Counted from the stretch's first letter, positions 49,647 through 57,198 are shown. The stretch is DNA of 64,000 bases from Rhodanobacter sp. AS-Z3 (GCF_029224025.1 NZ_CP119392.1:3433001-3497000), one strand, 5' to 3'. Numbers and translations: made by a program. The notes: generated from the letters alone by a model not told the origin.

Positions 49647-50704
49647 GCACGTGTTTTGCCGATCGCCTGCTGCGCTGGTTTGACCAGCACGGCCGCAAGG
49701 ATCTGCCATGGCAGCTAGCACGAGAGGGCGGTCGCCGCGACGCCTATCGTGTGTGGTTGTCCGAAGTGATGCTGCAACAAACCCAGGTTGCCACCGTGGT
49801 CGGCTACTTTGAGCGCTTCGTCGGCACCTTGCCCACGCTCGACGCGCTCGCCGCCGCTGAGGAAGACACCGTGCTGGCGTTGTGGTCCGGGCTTGGCTAC
49901 TACCGTCGTGCACGTTTCCTGCATCGCGCCGCGCAAATCTGCGTGGAACAGCACGCCGGCGCTTTACCGCAGGACTTCACTGCGCTGGTCGCCCTGCCCG
50001 GCATCGGCCGCTCCACCGCTGGCGCCATCCTGGCCCAAGCGCACGGCCTGCGCTTCCCCATTCTTGACGGCAACGTCAAACGCGTACTGACCCGTTATCA
50101 CGGCATCCATGGCCACCCCGGAGAAAGCGCGGTGGAAACGCTGCTGTGGCAGCGCGCCGAAGAACACACACCACGCAGCCGCATCGCCGACTACACCCAG
50201 GCGATCATGGACCTCGGTGCAACACTCTGCACCCGCTCACGCCCTCAATGCGAGACCTGCCCACTAGCCGCGGACTGCGTCGCGCACCGTGACAACCTCA
50301 CCGCCCAATTGCCCAGCCGCAAACAGGCCCGCACCCTTCCCACGCGCGCCACCATGATGGTGATTCTGCGCGACGCAAAGCGCCGCGTGCTGCTGGAGCG
50401 GCGTGGACCCCAAGGCGTGTGGCCCGGACTTTGGAGCCTGCCCGAAGCAACCGACCCGAATGACGCGTGGCTCGTCGCCCGGCAACACGCGCAGATCGAT
50501 GACGCGCAAGCGCTCAGCGCCTTCACCCATACCTTCAGCCACTATCGCCTGAACATCGAGCCACTGCTGTTCGATCACGCGACAGCCAGCCACGCCATCG
50601 CCGATAATCCGCAACTGCGCTGGTGCAGCGCGGACGAACTTGAGGCACTCGGCCTGCCGGCACCGGTGCGCAACCTCCTGCTGCAAGTCAACGACGTCAG
50701 CTGA
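49643..50704 (+). CDS. mutY: Adenine DNA glycosylase MutY
   Basis: 353 residues. HhH-GPD domain with catalytic Glu41 (SEVMLQQTQV), LPGIGRSTAGAIL and the catalytic Asp142 (ILDGNVKRVL). The 4Fe-4S cluster ligands are Cys196, 203, 206 and 212 (C-X6-C-X2-C-X5-C). A C-terminal NUDIX-like domain (from ~235) recognises 8-oxoG. It removes A mispaired with 8-oxoguanine. It is coupled to the upstream AsmA-like gene. Confidence 0.96.
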   Translation: MSTCFADRLLRWFDQHGRKDLPWQLAREGGRRDAYRVWLSEVMLQQTQVATVVGYFERFVGTLPTLDALAAAEEDTVLALWSGLGYYRRARFLHRAAQICVEQHAGALPQDFTALVALPGIGRSTAGAILAQAHGLRFPILDGNVKRVLTRYHGIHGHPGESAVETLLWQRAEEHTPRSRIADYTQAIMDLGATLCTRSRPQCETCPLAADCVAHRDNLTAQLPSRKQARTLPTRATMMVILRDAKRRVLLERRGPQGVWPGLWSLPEATDPNDAWLVARQHAQIDDAQALSAFTHTFSHYRLNIEPLLFDHATASHAIADNPQLRWCSADELEALGLPAPVRNLLLQVNDVS

Positions 50705-50771
50705 GTGGATGCCGCACACTACTCGCCTTATCTGATTTGCCAGCTCGCGAGGGCCGGACAGGAACGACACC

Positions 50772-51050
50772 ATGAGCCGTACCATCCATTGCAGCAAACT
50801 CGGCATCGACGCGGAAGGCTTGGACTTCGCGCCGTGGCCAGGCCCGCTCGGCCAACGCCTTTACGCCGAGATATCCAAACCCGCGTGGCAGCAATGGCTG
50901 GCCCACCAAACCACCCTGATCAACGAATACCGACTCAACCCGCTCGACCCCAAGTCGCGCAAGTATCTGGGCGAGCAAATGGAGAAATTCCTGTTCGGCG
51001 GTGACTTCGATCAGGCCGCGGGTTTCAGCCGACCACCTGTAGAGTCTTGA
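50772..51050 (+). CDS. Fe(2+)-trafficking / oxidative-damage protein YggX
   Basis: 92 residues. MSRTIHCSKLGIDAEGLDFAPWPGPLGQRLYAEISKPAWQQWLAHQTTLINEYRLNPLDPKSRKYLGEQMEKFLFG is the complete YggX signature with the single conserved Cys. It protects Fe-S proteins. The mutY-yggX pairing (67 bp apart) is common in gammaproteobacteria. Confidence 0.95.
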   Translation: MSRTIHCSKLGIDAEGLDFAPWPGPLGQRLYAEISKPAWQQWLAHQTTLINEYRLNPLDPKSRKYLGEQMEKFLFGGDFDQAAGFSRPPVES

Positions 51051-51132
51051 CGAAACGCCGCGTATTCGGTCTAATGCGCGGCTCCACGCATCAACAACAA
51101 CCCATCCGGTTGGTCTTGATCGTCAAGTTCCC

Positions 51133-51208
51133 GGCCGGGTAGCTCAGTTGGTAGAGCAGGGGATTGAAAATCCCCGTGTCGGCGGTTCGATTCCGTCCCC
51201 GGCCACCA
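51133..51208 (+). tRNA. tRNA-Phe (GAA)
   Basis: 76 nt. Acceptor stem GGCCGGG/CCCGGCC, D arm GCTC...GAGC, anticodon stem GGGGA/TCCCC around loop TTGAAAA giving anticodon GAA, T arm with GGTTCGATTCC, and encoded CCA at 51206-51208. Its 3' 47 bp are the attL site of the integrated element, so the gene stays intact on this side. Confidence 0.98.
51162..51208 (+). repeat. attL (tRNA-Phe 3' end)
   Basis: 47 bp from the anticodon stem to the CCA end, identical to 57359-57405. Flanking bases differ on both sides. Confidence 0.95.
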
Positions 51209-51216
51209 GTAATATC

Positions 51217-51249
51217 AAGGGCTTGCAGAGATGCAGGCCCTTTTGTTTT
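51217..51249 (+). terminator. Element-borne terminator for tRNA-Phe
   Basis: 11-bp stem with one mismatch (51217-51227 with 51232-51242), GAGA loop, then TTTTGTTTT. It lies inside the element and replaces the host terminator now found beyond attR at 57424-57452. Confidence 0.85.
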
Positions 51250-51265
51250 GGCTGAGAAACCACAT

Positions 51266-51287
51266 CGGTTGCCGTTCGGTTGCCGTT
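51266..51287 (+). repeat. Tandem 11-bp repeats near attL (likely integrase arm sites)
   Basis: Two adjacent copies of CGGTTGCCGTT. The same motif occurs three times near attR (57199-57209, 57221-57231, 57232-57242), in the same orientation. Confidence 0.7.
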
Positions 51288-51308
51288 CGTCTGAAAGTCG
51301 GCTGTCGT

Positions 51309-51509
51309 TCATGCGGCAACGCGCTCAGCTATCCAAGCATCGACCTCTTTATCTACCCATGCGACGCTATTCGCCGCGAGCTTGCGCTGACGGGGAAACT
51401 TCCCTTCGCTCATCAGCACATAGATGGTTGCGCGCTTGAGGCCGACACGCTTACAGACCTCGGGCAGGCGAATGAGGCGCACGGGTGCGCTGTTGTTCTG
51501 TTCAGTCAT
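51309..51509 (-). CDS. AlpA-family HTH regulator / excisionase-like
   Basis: 66 residues from the ATG at 51507-51509 (GAGG ribosome site upstream). An MerR-like winged HTH: VRLIRLPEVCKRVGLKRATIYVLMSEGKFPRQRKLAANSVAWVDKEVDAWIAERV, the standard AlpA arrangement. AlpA proteins activate integrase or act as excision factors in P4-like and related elements. It sits next to attL, at the opposite end from the integrase. Confidence 0.88.
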   Translation of the reverse strand: MTEQNNSAPVRLIRLPEVCKRVGLKRATIYVLMSEGKFPRQRKLAANSVAWVDKEVDAWIAERVAA

Positions 51510-51609
51510 AATTCCTCGAAGTGAAAAGGTACCGCGCACGGGCAACGTCCAGCGATGCTTAGGCAAGCCGGAGCGATGCCCGTGGCGGGCAGTCGGTTGA
51601 AGGAACGGA

Positions 51610-51739
51610 GGGGGGGGTACGGGGGGGTCTCGCGCGTCGACCGTTGGTTAGATACCGTCTCGGAAATTTTCGCCAAAACATCGGCGGCTGTCCCTTTGGG
51701 ACACGCGCGGCTGTCCCGCTAGGCATCCAATGTGGGACA
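51610..51739. promoter_or_regulatory. Regulatory region between alpA and the ParB-like gene: G-tracts and TGTCCC inverted repeats
   Basis: Runs of 8 and 7 G residues (51610-51617, 51621-51627) are followed by four copies of TGTCCC in alternating orientation: 51689-51694 with its inverse 51698-51703 (TTT spacer), and 51712-51717 with its inverse 51734-51739. This is the upstream region of the AlpA-like gene, and the repeats look like operators, though the first could also act as a terminator for the ParB-like gene. Confidence 0.5.
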
Positions 51740-51747
51740 CGGGTGCC

Positions 51748-52593
51748 TTAGTAATCGCCGTAAGGGTCGGTCGCTTCCTCGGCCGAGAGGTATTGCTCTA
51801 GGAGCTCTACGGCCCCGTCCTTGCGCTCTGCCAGCAAGATCTCGGCTGCCATCCGGGAAACCTTCGGACCTGCCTTGTCGAGCATAGCCGCCAGCCGCTC
51901 GGCCAGCTTCTCTGCCTTAAGCCTCAGGCGATCGTCCAGGGAGATGTCGTCGAATACATCCCTCCAAGCGTTCCCTCGGCAATGGCGCCATCGGGGCCAG
52001 CCAGTGCCCGGATCTAGTGCGTCGTCGCCAAAGTCTCCTAGCTTCACCTTGGGAAGCGCCTCGATCATGCGACAAACCGTCGACTTGCTAACGCCGAAGG
52101 TGCCGGCGATCCCTCGGCGAGACTGGCCGGGCGGCAGCGGTCGCCGACCTCGCCCAGTGATGTGGGCCAGATATTGCCAGGCGGCCTCCTTGGCCTGCTC
52201 GGGATGCAACGGAAGCTTCACTCCTCCGCAGTTCACCAGCTTGGAGACCATGACTGCCTCGCTCATGCTCATGCGCAACAGTCGGACCGGGGCGACGCGA
52301 CGGCGAGCCAGGCGATAAGCCTCCCTTCTGTGGTGCCCATCGACTAGCAGCCGCCGTCCGCCCACTTCGGCGACTAGCAGCGGCTCGGCTTCTTTGCCAG
52401 GGAACGCAGCAAGATCATCACGCAGTCGTGCGATATGCAGCTCGGATGCCTCGTCTAGTCGGTAACGATCTCGCGCCGCCACAACGTCGCGCGTGCGTGG
52501 CTGTAGGGCCTCGTCGGTCTCGATTTCCTCAAGGAGAATCATAGTGACCGGTAAGGCCAGCCAGCCCGTGAGGGTGCCTTGTATCTTCTCCAT
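51748..52593 (-). CDS. ParB/Srx-like domain protein with HTH
   Basis: 281 residues from the ATG at 52591-52593 (a GTG six bases upstream is possible). The N-terminal domain has the ParB/Srx fold signature: HIARLRDDLAAFPGKEAEPLLVAEVGGRRLLVDGHHRREAYRLARRRVAPVRLL, with the DGHHR nucleotide-binding-type motif. The centre has an HTH (RRGIAGTFGVSKSTVCRMIEALPKV). It is not accompanied by ParA, so classic partition is unlikely; such proteins on small elements may regulate transcription or bind CTP. It lies 9 bp after the RHH-like gene. Confidence 0.8.
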   Translation of the reverse strand: MEKIQGTLTGWLALPVTMILLEEIETDEALQPRTRDVVAARDRYRLDEASELHIARLRDDLAAFPGKEAEPLLVAEVGGRRLLVDGHHRREAYRLARRRVAPVRLLRMSMSEAVMVSKLVNCGGVKLPLHPEQAKEAAWQYLAHITGRGRRPLPPGQSRRGIAGTFGVSKSTVCRMIEALPKVKLGDFGDDALDPGTGWPRWRHCRGNAWRDVFDDISLDDRLRLKAEKLAERLAAMLDKAGPKVSRMAAEILLAERKDGAVELLEQYLSAEEATDPYGDY

Positions 52594-52602
52594 CGGCACG
52601 CC

Positions 52603-52815
52603 TTACGGGAGCGGAGCGGCCAGGATCAGCGCGTCCAGGACTTCCCCGTTAGTCAGGGGTCGACCTCCGGCCAACTCCAGGCGCCTTTGCCACGCCTTGA
52701 GTCGGTCGAAGGCGTCCAAGGAAAAGGAGACCTGCCGGTAGATCAATACGGGACGCTGCGAGCCGCTATGGGCTTCCTGAGTGGCCCTCGGGTGATTATT
52801 AGGCCTCCGCATCAT
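52603..52815 (-). CDS. Ribbon-helix-helix-like small protein
   Basis: 70 residues. The core VLIYRQVSFSLDAFDRLKAWQRRLELAGGRPLTNGEVLDALILAA follows an RHH pattern: a short strand with alternating polar residues, then two helices with a loop. The start overlaps the HNH-like gene end by 17 bp. It may bind one of the repeat sets in the element. Function is not known. Confidence 0.6.
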   Translation of the reverse strand: MMRRPNNHPRATQEAHSGSQRPVLIYRQVSFSLDAFDRLKAWQRRLELAGGRPLTNGEVLDALILAAPLP

Positions 52816-53182
52816 CGGCCTCCGCCAGCAGTTCGGCGCAGTCCACTTTGGCGAAACCGCCTTCGGTGAGGTACAGGTTGTCGGGCCTCAGATTGAGATG
52901 ATTTCCATCCCGGTAGTGGACCACTTCGCCCCGACCGGCCTTGAGGATCAACCGGGAGACCGTCCGCGGTTTGCCGCCTACGTAAGCCTTCACGTACTGC
53001 TCGCCTCGCTGGCCGCCTCGATTGTGGTTGTAGCACCACAAGGCCGACACGCCGGAGCCAATCAGCTCCCAGTATGTCTCCCAGTAGGTGACCGCCTCGC
53101 CTGCGCTGTTTGCAAGCGGCACTCGCACGCATCGCTGGCCGTTCTCGTCGGTAAAGGGTTCGGGGAGTCGTTCAAGTTTCAT
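52799..53182 (-). CDS. HNH-endonuclease-like protein
   Basis: 127 residues from the ATG at 53180-53182 (AGGAAAG ribosome site). The C-terminal segment GEVVHYRDGNHLNLRPDNLYLTEGGF matches the HNH pattern found in phage and homing-type nucleases (H..DGN.LN.R.DNL). The first H of the usual pair appears only as VVHYRD, so activity is uncertain. It is the first gene of the leftward operon HNH-RHH-ParB-like. Confidence 0.65.
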   Translation of the reverse strand: MKLERLPEPFTDENGQRCVRVPLANSAGEAVTYWETYWELIGSGVSALWCYNHNRGGQRGEQYVKAYVGGKPRTVSRLILKAGRGEVVHYRDGNHLNLRPDNLYLTEGGFAKVDCAELLAEADDAEA

Positions 53183-53250
53183 CTTCTTTCCTGTCAGTCT
53201 GGCGAGCGCGCACGGCAAAGCCGCCGTGGCCGTTAGGCCCAGCACTCGCG

Positions 53251-53276
53251 GGGTTGGTTAGGTTGGTTGGTGGGTT
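53251..53276 (+). other. GGTT-rich tract, G-quadruplex candidate
   Basis: GG doublets separated by TT or TTA, repeated five or more times, similar in form to two-tier G-quadruplex sequences. It lies just upstream of the HNH-like gene. Confidence 0.4.
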
Positions 53277-53320
53277 GCCCTGAGGGTCGCTGAGGGAGGC
53301 TCCAGGGCGGGGGCCTCTTT

Positions 53321-53600
53321 CCTAAGATAACGATTAAATTCGTCGCACTGCTCTAGCAGCAGAGAAGGAAAGGCATCGTTTTCTTCCTTCCAATATGACG
53401 ACTAAACCCGTCGGAGCGCAGGACTTCGTGCGCCTACTTAGGGTGATGATGACCACTAAACCCAGGGCGCTTCCTTGCCCCGCGCATCACGTGGCGGGTC
53501 TCTCCTTTAGGATGCCCACTAAATGCCGGCGGCCTCTACCCTCTCCAAGCGCAGAAGCTTACGGGCCTCCTTTCCTAAGTTGTCCACTAAATTCTGCGGG
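53321..53600 (+). repeat. Five-copy degenerate iteron array
   Basis: The core (C/G)A(C/T)TAAA occurs at 53332, 53400, 53454, 53517 and 53585, that is 68, 54, 63 and 68 bp apart, in the same orientation. Copies 1 and 5 share TTTCCTAAG upstream and TAAATTC downstream; copy 4 forms TTTAG-N8-CTAAA. Copies 3 and 5 are bracketed by GC-rich inverted arms (GCGCC/GGCGC; GCCTCC/GGAGGC). The array lies in the 590-bp non-coding gap between the HNH-like gene and the methyltransferase. It may be an origin, an operator array or an assembly site. Confidence 0.6.
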
Positions 53601-53770
53601 AGGCAGAGCACGCACGGGCGCCTCTCGTACGCAAGCCCGGTCGCCCACCACTACAATTCATGGATGCGCCGGAAACTTGCGGCCGCAAGGCCGCTCAACC
53701 GCTGAGACACGTCAGCGATAGGTTGACGAGCGAAACGAGGCGGTTGCAACCCTCAGCCCGGCCTGCCAAT

Positions 53771-54718
53771 ATGATGACTATGATACCCATTCTTCAGACG
53801 CCGCTCGGTCGCCTTTACGAGGCCGACTGCTCAAAGCTACTTGCTTCTCTCGAATCAGAAACGGTCGACCTTGCCTTCGCCGATCCGCCCTTCAACCTCG
53901 GTAAGGCATACAGCTCCAAGATCAACGACGATCTGGCCAGCCACGAGTACCTCGACTGGTGCGAGGCTTGGCTAGCTGAGATGGTCCGCGTGCTGAAACC
54001 AGGGGGCGCGCTCATGCTGTGGAACCTTCCAAAGTGGAACCTTCCACTTGGGGGCTTCCTCAGCAGGCATCTGACGTTTAGGCATTGGATCGCTGTCGAT
54101 ATCAAGTACGCGCTGCCGGTTAAAGGCAGGCTTTATCCATCGCACTACTCGCTCCTCTACTTCGTCAAGGGTGCACGGCCAGCGATCTTCCACCCTGACC
54201 GCATACCGATCGCGTGCTGCCGCCACTGTGGTGGCGAACTCAAGGACTACGGCGGCTACAAAGACAAGATGAACCCCAAAGGGGTCAACATCGCTGACGT
54301 CTGGACGGACATTTCCCCGGTACGCCACTCGAAGTACAAGAAGAGGGAGGCGAACGCACTCCCTCTCAAGCTAATGGATCGCATCATCAGCATGAGTACA
54401 GACCCCGGCTCCCTAGTCCTCGACCCCTTCGGCGGCTCTGGTACAACCTTTGCGGCGGCAGAACTCACTGGTCGACGCTGGGTCGGGAGTGAGCTGGACT
54501 GCGCGACCATCGTCCAGCGGTTCGATGAGCTGGACGACGATCGCGAGCACCTTGCTCAGATCCACGCGACTAAGAACACGCTATTCACTCAAGCCGACCT
54601 CAGGAAGCGCGCGAAGTCTGGCAAGCCGCTCTCGAAGAGCTATCAGGTAACGCTTGAGGAAGAAGCAGAGTCTTGCAGTTGCTCTTCCTTGGCTCCAGTC
54701 CAATCGCAGATCTTCTAG
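53771..54718 (+). CDS. Beta-class DNA methyltransferase of the BamHI-like system
   Basis: 315 residues from the ATG at 53771 (further ATGs at 53774 and 53780; an in-frame ATG at 53660 is also open). Motif IV is DPPF (residues 38-41) and motif I is DPFGGSGTT (218-226), so motif IV precedes I: beta class, making N6-methyladenine or N4-methylcytosine. A CxxC element (ACCRHC) lies mid-protein. It ends 4 bp inside the endonuclease gene, tail to tail. Its partner indicates GGATCC as the likely target. Confidence 0.9.
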   Translation: MMTMIPILQTPLGRLYEADCSKLLASLESETVDLAFADPPFNLGKAYSSKINDDLASHEYLDWCEAWLAEMVRVLKPGGALMLWNLPKWNLPLGGFLSRHLTFRHWIAVDIKYALPVKGRLYPSHYSLLYFVKGARPAIFHPDRIPIACCRHCGGELKDYGGYKDKMNPKGVNIADVWTDISPVRHSKYKKREANALPLKLMDRIISMSTDPGSLVLDPFGGSGTTFAAAELTGRRWVGSELDCATIVQRFDELDDDREHLAQIHATKNTLFTQADLRKRAKSGKPLSKSYQVTLEEEAESCSCSSLAPVQSQIF

Positions 54719-55449
54719 CCTTCGCTAGGCTCGGCCGAAGATCCCCGCTTCCGCTGACCCTCACGCGACCGGCCATCGGTGCCTGTTTTTAGATATGAAT
54801 GCGCACTGTCATCGGTCAACTCGTCGTGCTCGACCACGGTAACGGCCAGGAGGCCGCGTTCGACTGTGGAAGATAGGCCACTCCACATACCTAGGTAGGG
54901 CGAAAGCTCGCCGATATTGCCGATGCGGTCGGTCAGGTGCTCGTAAAGCTCTCGACTGGGCAGGATTAACACTCCGGCTTGGATCTTCCCCGCAGCAAGC
55001 GCGATAGCGAGCTTGTTCAAGCTCCTATGGGAAGAGGAGATATTCCCCGTCTCCCATTCGATCGCTACGTGAGTCCCTGAGGGAGCTGTTGTGATGAAGT
55101 CGAAAGCGCCGAAGTCAGAAGTAATCGGCTCCTCGTGAGGCGCCATCCCGGGGTACAGACGCACGTCGGGGGACCTTCTCGGACCGGAGATATCGAACGC
55201 CCCTTCCGGCTGCCAGTGCTCGTCCATCACCATGCTGCGGAGGAACTGCGCTTTAAGGGGCGTTACGCCATTGCGGTCCCACTGCCCTGAGGGGAGGCGC
55301 GCCTTTCGCCGGAGTTTGAGTCGTCCGGTTCCGGCCGGGTGCTCGACCCGGTTGATAGCGCGCACGTACGCCTCATGAAGGGTTTGCCAGTCGCTGCTAG
55401 AGACCACGTTACCCTTGTCGAAAAGAACCAGCGTCCTGAGCCACCTCAC
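54715..55449 (-). CDS. Type II restriction endonuclease, BamHI family
   Basis: 244 residues with a GTG start overlapping the C-gene stop (GTGA). The core EWETGNISSSHRSLNKLAIA and following LPSRELYEHLTDRIGN correspond residue by residue to the BamHI region EFETGNISSAHRSMNKLLLG...LTDRVTNFEELEPYF as I recall it. The catalytic set is Asp117 (FDF), Glu131 and Glu133, matching BamHI Asp94, Glu111 and Glu113. The N-terminal block NGVTPLK...EGAFDI also aligns. BamHI cuts G^GATCC; identical specificity is inferred. It has a ~30-residue longer tail than BamHI (213 aa). Confidence 0.93.
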   Translation of the reverse strand: MRWLRTLVLFDKGNVVSSSDWQTLHEAYVRAINRVEHPAGTGRLKLRRKARLPSGQWDRNGVTPLKAQFLRSMVMDEHWQPEGAFDISGPRRSPDVRLYPGMAPHEEPITSDFGAFDFITTAPSGTHVAIEWETGNISSSHRSLNKLAIALAAGKIQAGVLILPSRELYEHLTDRIGNIGELSPYLGMWSGLSSTVERGLLAVTVVEHDELTDDSAHSYLKTGTDGRSREGQRKRGSSAEPSEG

Positions 55450-55676
55450 TTCGGCAGCTCCGGGAGACCCTCAGTAAGGGAGGCGACATCGCACCCTAAA
55501 GACTCCGCGATATCGCAGAGCATCGTGAATGTCAGATTGCGCTCGCCACGTTCAACGCCGCCGATATACGAGCGGTCGATCTCAGCCTTGGCTGCCAGCT
55601 CCTCTTGCGTCCAACCCAGCTTCTTCCGCGTCTCGCGGATTCGGCTCCCCAATTCTTCCAGCACGGCCATTTTCAT
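55446..55676 (-). CDS. Restriction-modification controller (C) protein
   Basis: 76 residues; single XRE-type HTH: RIRETRKKLGWTQEELAAKAEIDRSYIGGVERGERNLTFTMLCDIAESLGCDVASL. The RSYIGGVERGERNLT stretch is typical of C proteins such as C.BamHI and C.PvuII. C proteins delay endonuclease expression until methylation is complete. The gene lies upstream of and overlaps the endonuclease gene; there is no good ribosome site, and transcription may start so close that the mRNA is nearly leaderless. Confidence 0.92.
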   Translation of the reverse strand: MKMAVLEELGSRIRETRKKLGWTQEELAAKAEIDRSYIGGVERGERNLTFTMLCDIAESLGCDVASLTEGLPELPK

Positions 55677-55690
55677 AACCGGCAGGATGC

Positions 55691-55725
55691 TATATGTGCG
55701 GACTATGCTTCCACGGACTAAAGTA
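55691..55725 (-). promoter_or_regulatory. C-box operator and promoter of the C-R operon
   Basis: Minus strand: TACTTTAGTCCGTGG then AAGCATAGTCCGC, two half-operators with the repeated TAGTCCG, at 55700-55725. This is close in form to known C-boxes (ACTTATAGTCCGTG...). A -10-like CATATA/TATAGC lies just downstream (55691-55696), 15-20 bp before the C start codon. Confidence 0.8.
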
Positions 55726-55839
55726 CCCCGAGACGCGGGGCACCAAAACGACAGATCGTGACGAACCTAGGCGCAGGGGTTCGCGTGCCTTAGCCTCGCG
55801 TCACGGTTGAGCCTCAAATAACGCTTGGCGGCCAGCCTC

Positions 55840-57180
55840 CTATCGCCGCTTCCCCTTGCGCATTGGGATCACTTTGGCGCTCTCATTTGCGACCAGGCGG
55901 AACAAGGTCTCAAGCGCCTCTCGCTTCTCCTCTAGGTACTCGTGCCGGTCATAGTGACGGGCCTGCACACCGCCCAGCCCGTGGGATTGAAGCTGAGCGC
56001 GAACCTCTCTCGACACCCCCTCGGCCGCCAAGCGCGTCTCCACCGTGCGGCGAAGGTCGCCCAGGGTGAAGTAGCCGCCCGGCAGCTCGCCGGCTTCTTC
56101 CATAGCCCTCGCGACAGCAGCGCATCGCTTGTTCATTGTCGGATAGGTAACGCCATGCTCGCCGGCAGTGACGGTGAAGATAAAAGGTCCTAGGCGGTCC
56201 GGCGCCATTGCCTGCATGGCTTCCTCTGCGGCAGAAACCAAGGGAACGACGTGCGCCCGTGCATCCTTCCGGCGGCCTTTGGAGTCGCGGATAGTGATTG
56301 TCTTCTGGTCGTAGTCGTAGTCCGACTGCGTGACGCGCGCGAGTTGGTCCAGGCGTTGCCCGCCCGTCAGTAGGTGGAACCTCAACGCCGCGCCCTCGTG
56401 GTCCGGTAAGGACTTGATGCGCCGCCAGTAAGCGCGAAGCTCGGCCAAGCTCAGCGCCCGTTCGCGGGCTGCGGAGGCGCCCTCGATGGTCGCTAGGTCC
56501 CGCGCCGGATTCGTGGTGATCTTCAACGCTCTAAGCTCGGGGCTGGCCTTGGCGGACTGCCGTGCCTTGATGCCCGCGTTGTAGGCAGCTTGCAGATAAG
56601 AGCGGATCTTGGCTGCTTCCCGCAGCTTGTCGGCGTCGGCCAGGCGGGAGACCACGGCCAACAAGTCGTCCAGGGATATATCGTCAGCGGGGGTAGCGGC
56701 CAGGGCCTCCCAGGGCTCCTTGATGTTTCGCCTAATGGATGCCTCGACCTCCCGCGCGCTGGCCTTCCCGTTACGCCTAAGCTCGCCGACATAGGCGTCC
56801 AAGAGCGCGCCTAGCGTTGCCTCTTGGCGGCCCTTTGCGGCCTCCTCTGCACGCGCTGCGGCTTCCCGTCGGCGCTGCGCTTCCCGGGCCTCAGCGTCCA
56901 GGGCGGCGCTTAGATCGCGGTCCCCCGCACGGTAGCGGGTAGACAGCTCGTTCGCCTTATCCCGTGCGTCCTTCAGGGACAGCGGACCGCCGCTCCCCGA
57001 CCACTCGCCCAAGGGAACCGGCACACGCTGACCTGAGGGATCGGTATAGCGGAAGTAGAACAGGACTCCGCCGCCGCCGAGCTTTCGGGCGACTAGCGTT
57101 CCTCCACCTCGGGCGCCTCCATCAGAGAGCCATTGCCCAGGCTGTGCCGTCTGCAAGGTGCGGTGAGTTAGCTTAACCAT
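55840..57180 (-). CDS. Tyrosine-recombinase integrase
   Basis: 446 residues. N-terminal DUF4102-like arm-binding region (LSDGGARGGGTLVARKLGGGGVLFYFRY), a coiled segment (~95-120), the SAM-like core-binding domain, and a catalytic domain with Arg276 (TGGQRLDQL), the box LGDLRRT (Arg377), His400 (QSHGLGG) and Tyr410 (ARHYDRH). The usual His of HxxR is Gly374, a deviation. It faces away from attR, which lies 178 bp upstream of its start. Confidence 0.95.
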   Translation of the reverse strand: MVKLTHRTLQTAQPGQWLSDGGARGGGTLVARKLGGGGVLFYFRYTDPSGQRVPVPLGEWSGSGGPLSLKDARDKANELSTRYRAGDRDLSAALDAEAREAQRRREAAARAEEAAKGRQEATLGALLDAYVGELRRNGKASAREVEASIRRNIKEPWEALAATPADDISLDDLLAVVSRLADADKLREAAKIRSYLQAAYNAGIKARQSAKASPELRALKITTNPARDLATIEGASAARERALSLAELRAYWRRIKSLPDHEGAALRFHLLTGGQRLDQLARVTQSDYDYDQKTITIRDSKGRRKDARAHVVPLVSAAEEAMQAMAPDRLGPFIFTVTAGEHGVTYPTMNKRCAAVARAMEEAGELPGGYFTLGDLRRTVETRLAAEGVSREVRAQLQSHGLGGVQARHYDRHEYLEEKREALETLFRLVANESAKVIPMRKGKRR

Positions 57181-57198
57181 CGGTTCTTAGTCCCCGTT

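Noticed and set aside
51748..52593. Plasmid partition locus (parAB)
   Set aside because: There is a ParB/Srx-like protein but no ParA ATPase or clear parS site; the element is integrated at a tRNA.
53321..53600. CRISPR array
   Set aside because: The repeats share only short cores, spacing varies from 54 to 68 bp, and no cas gene is present.
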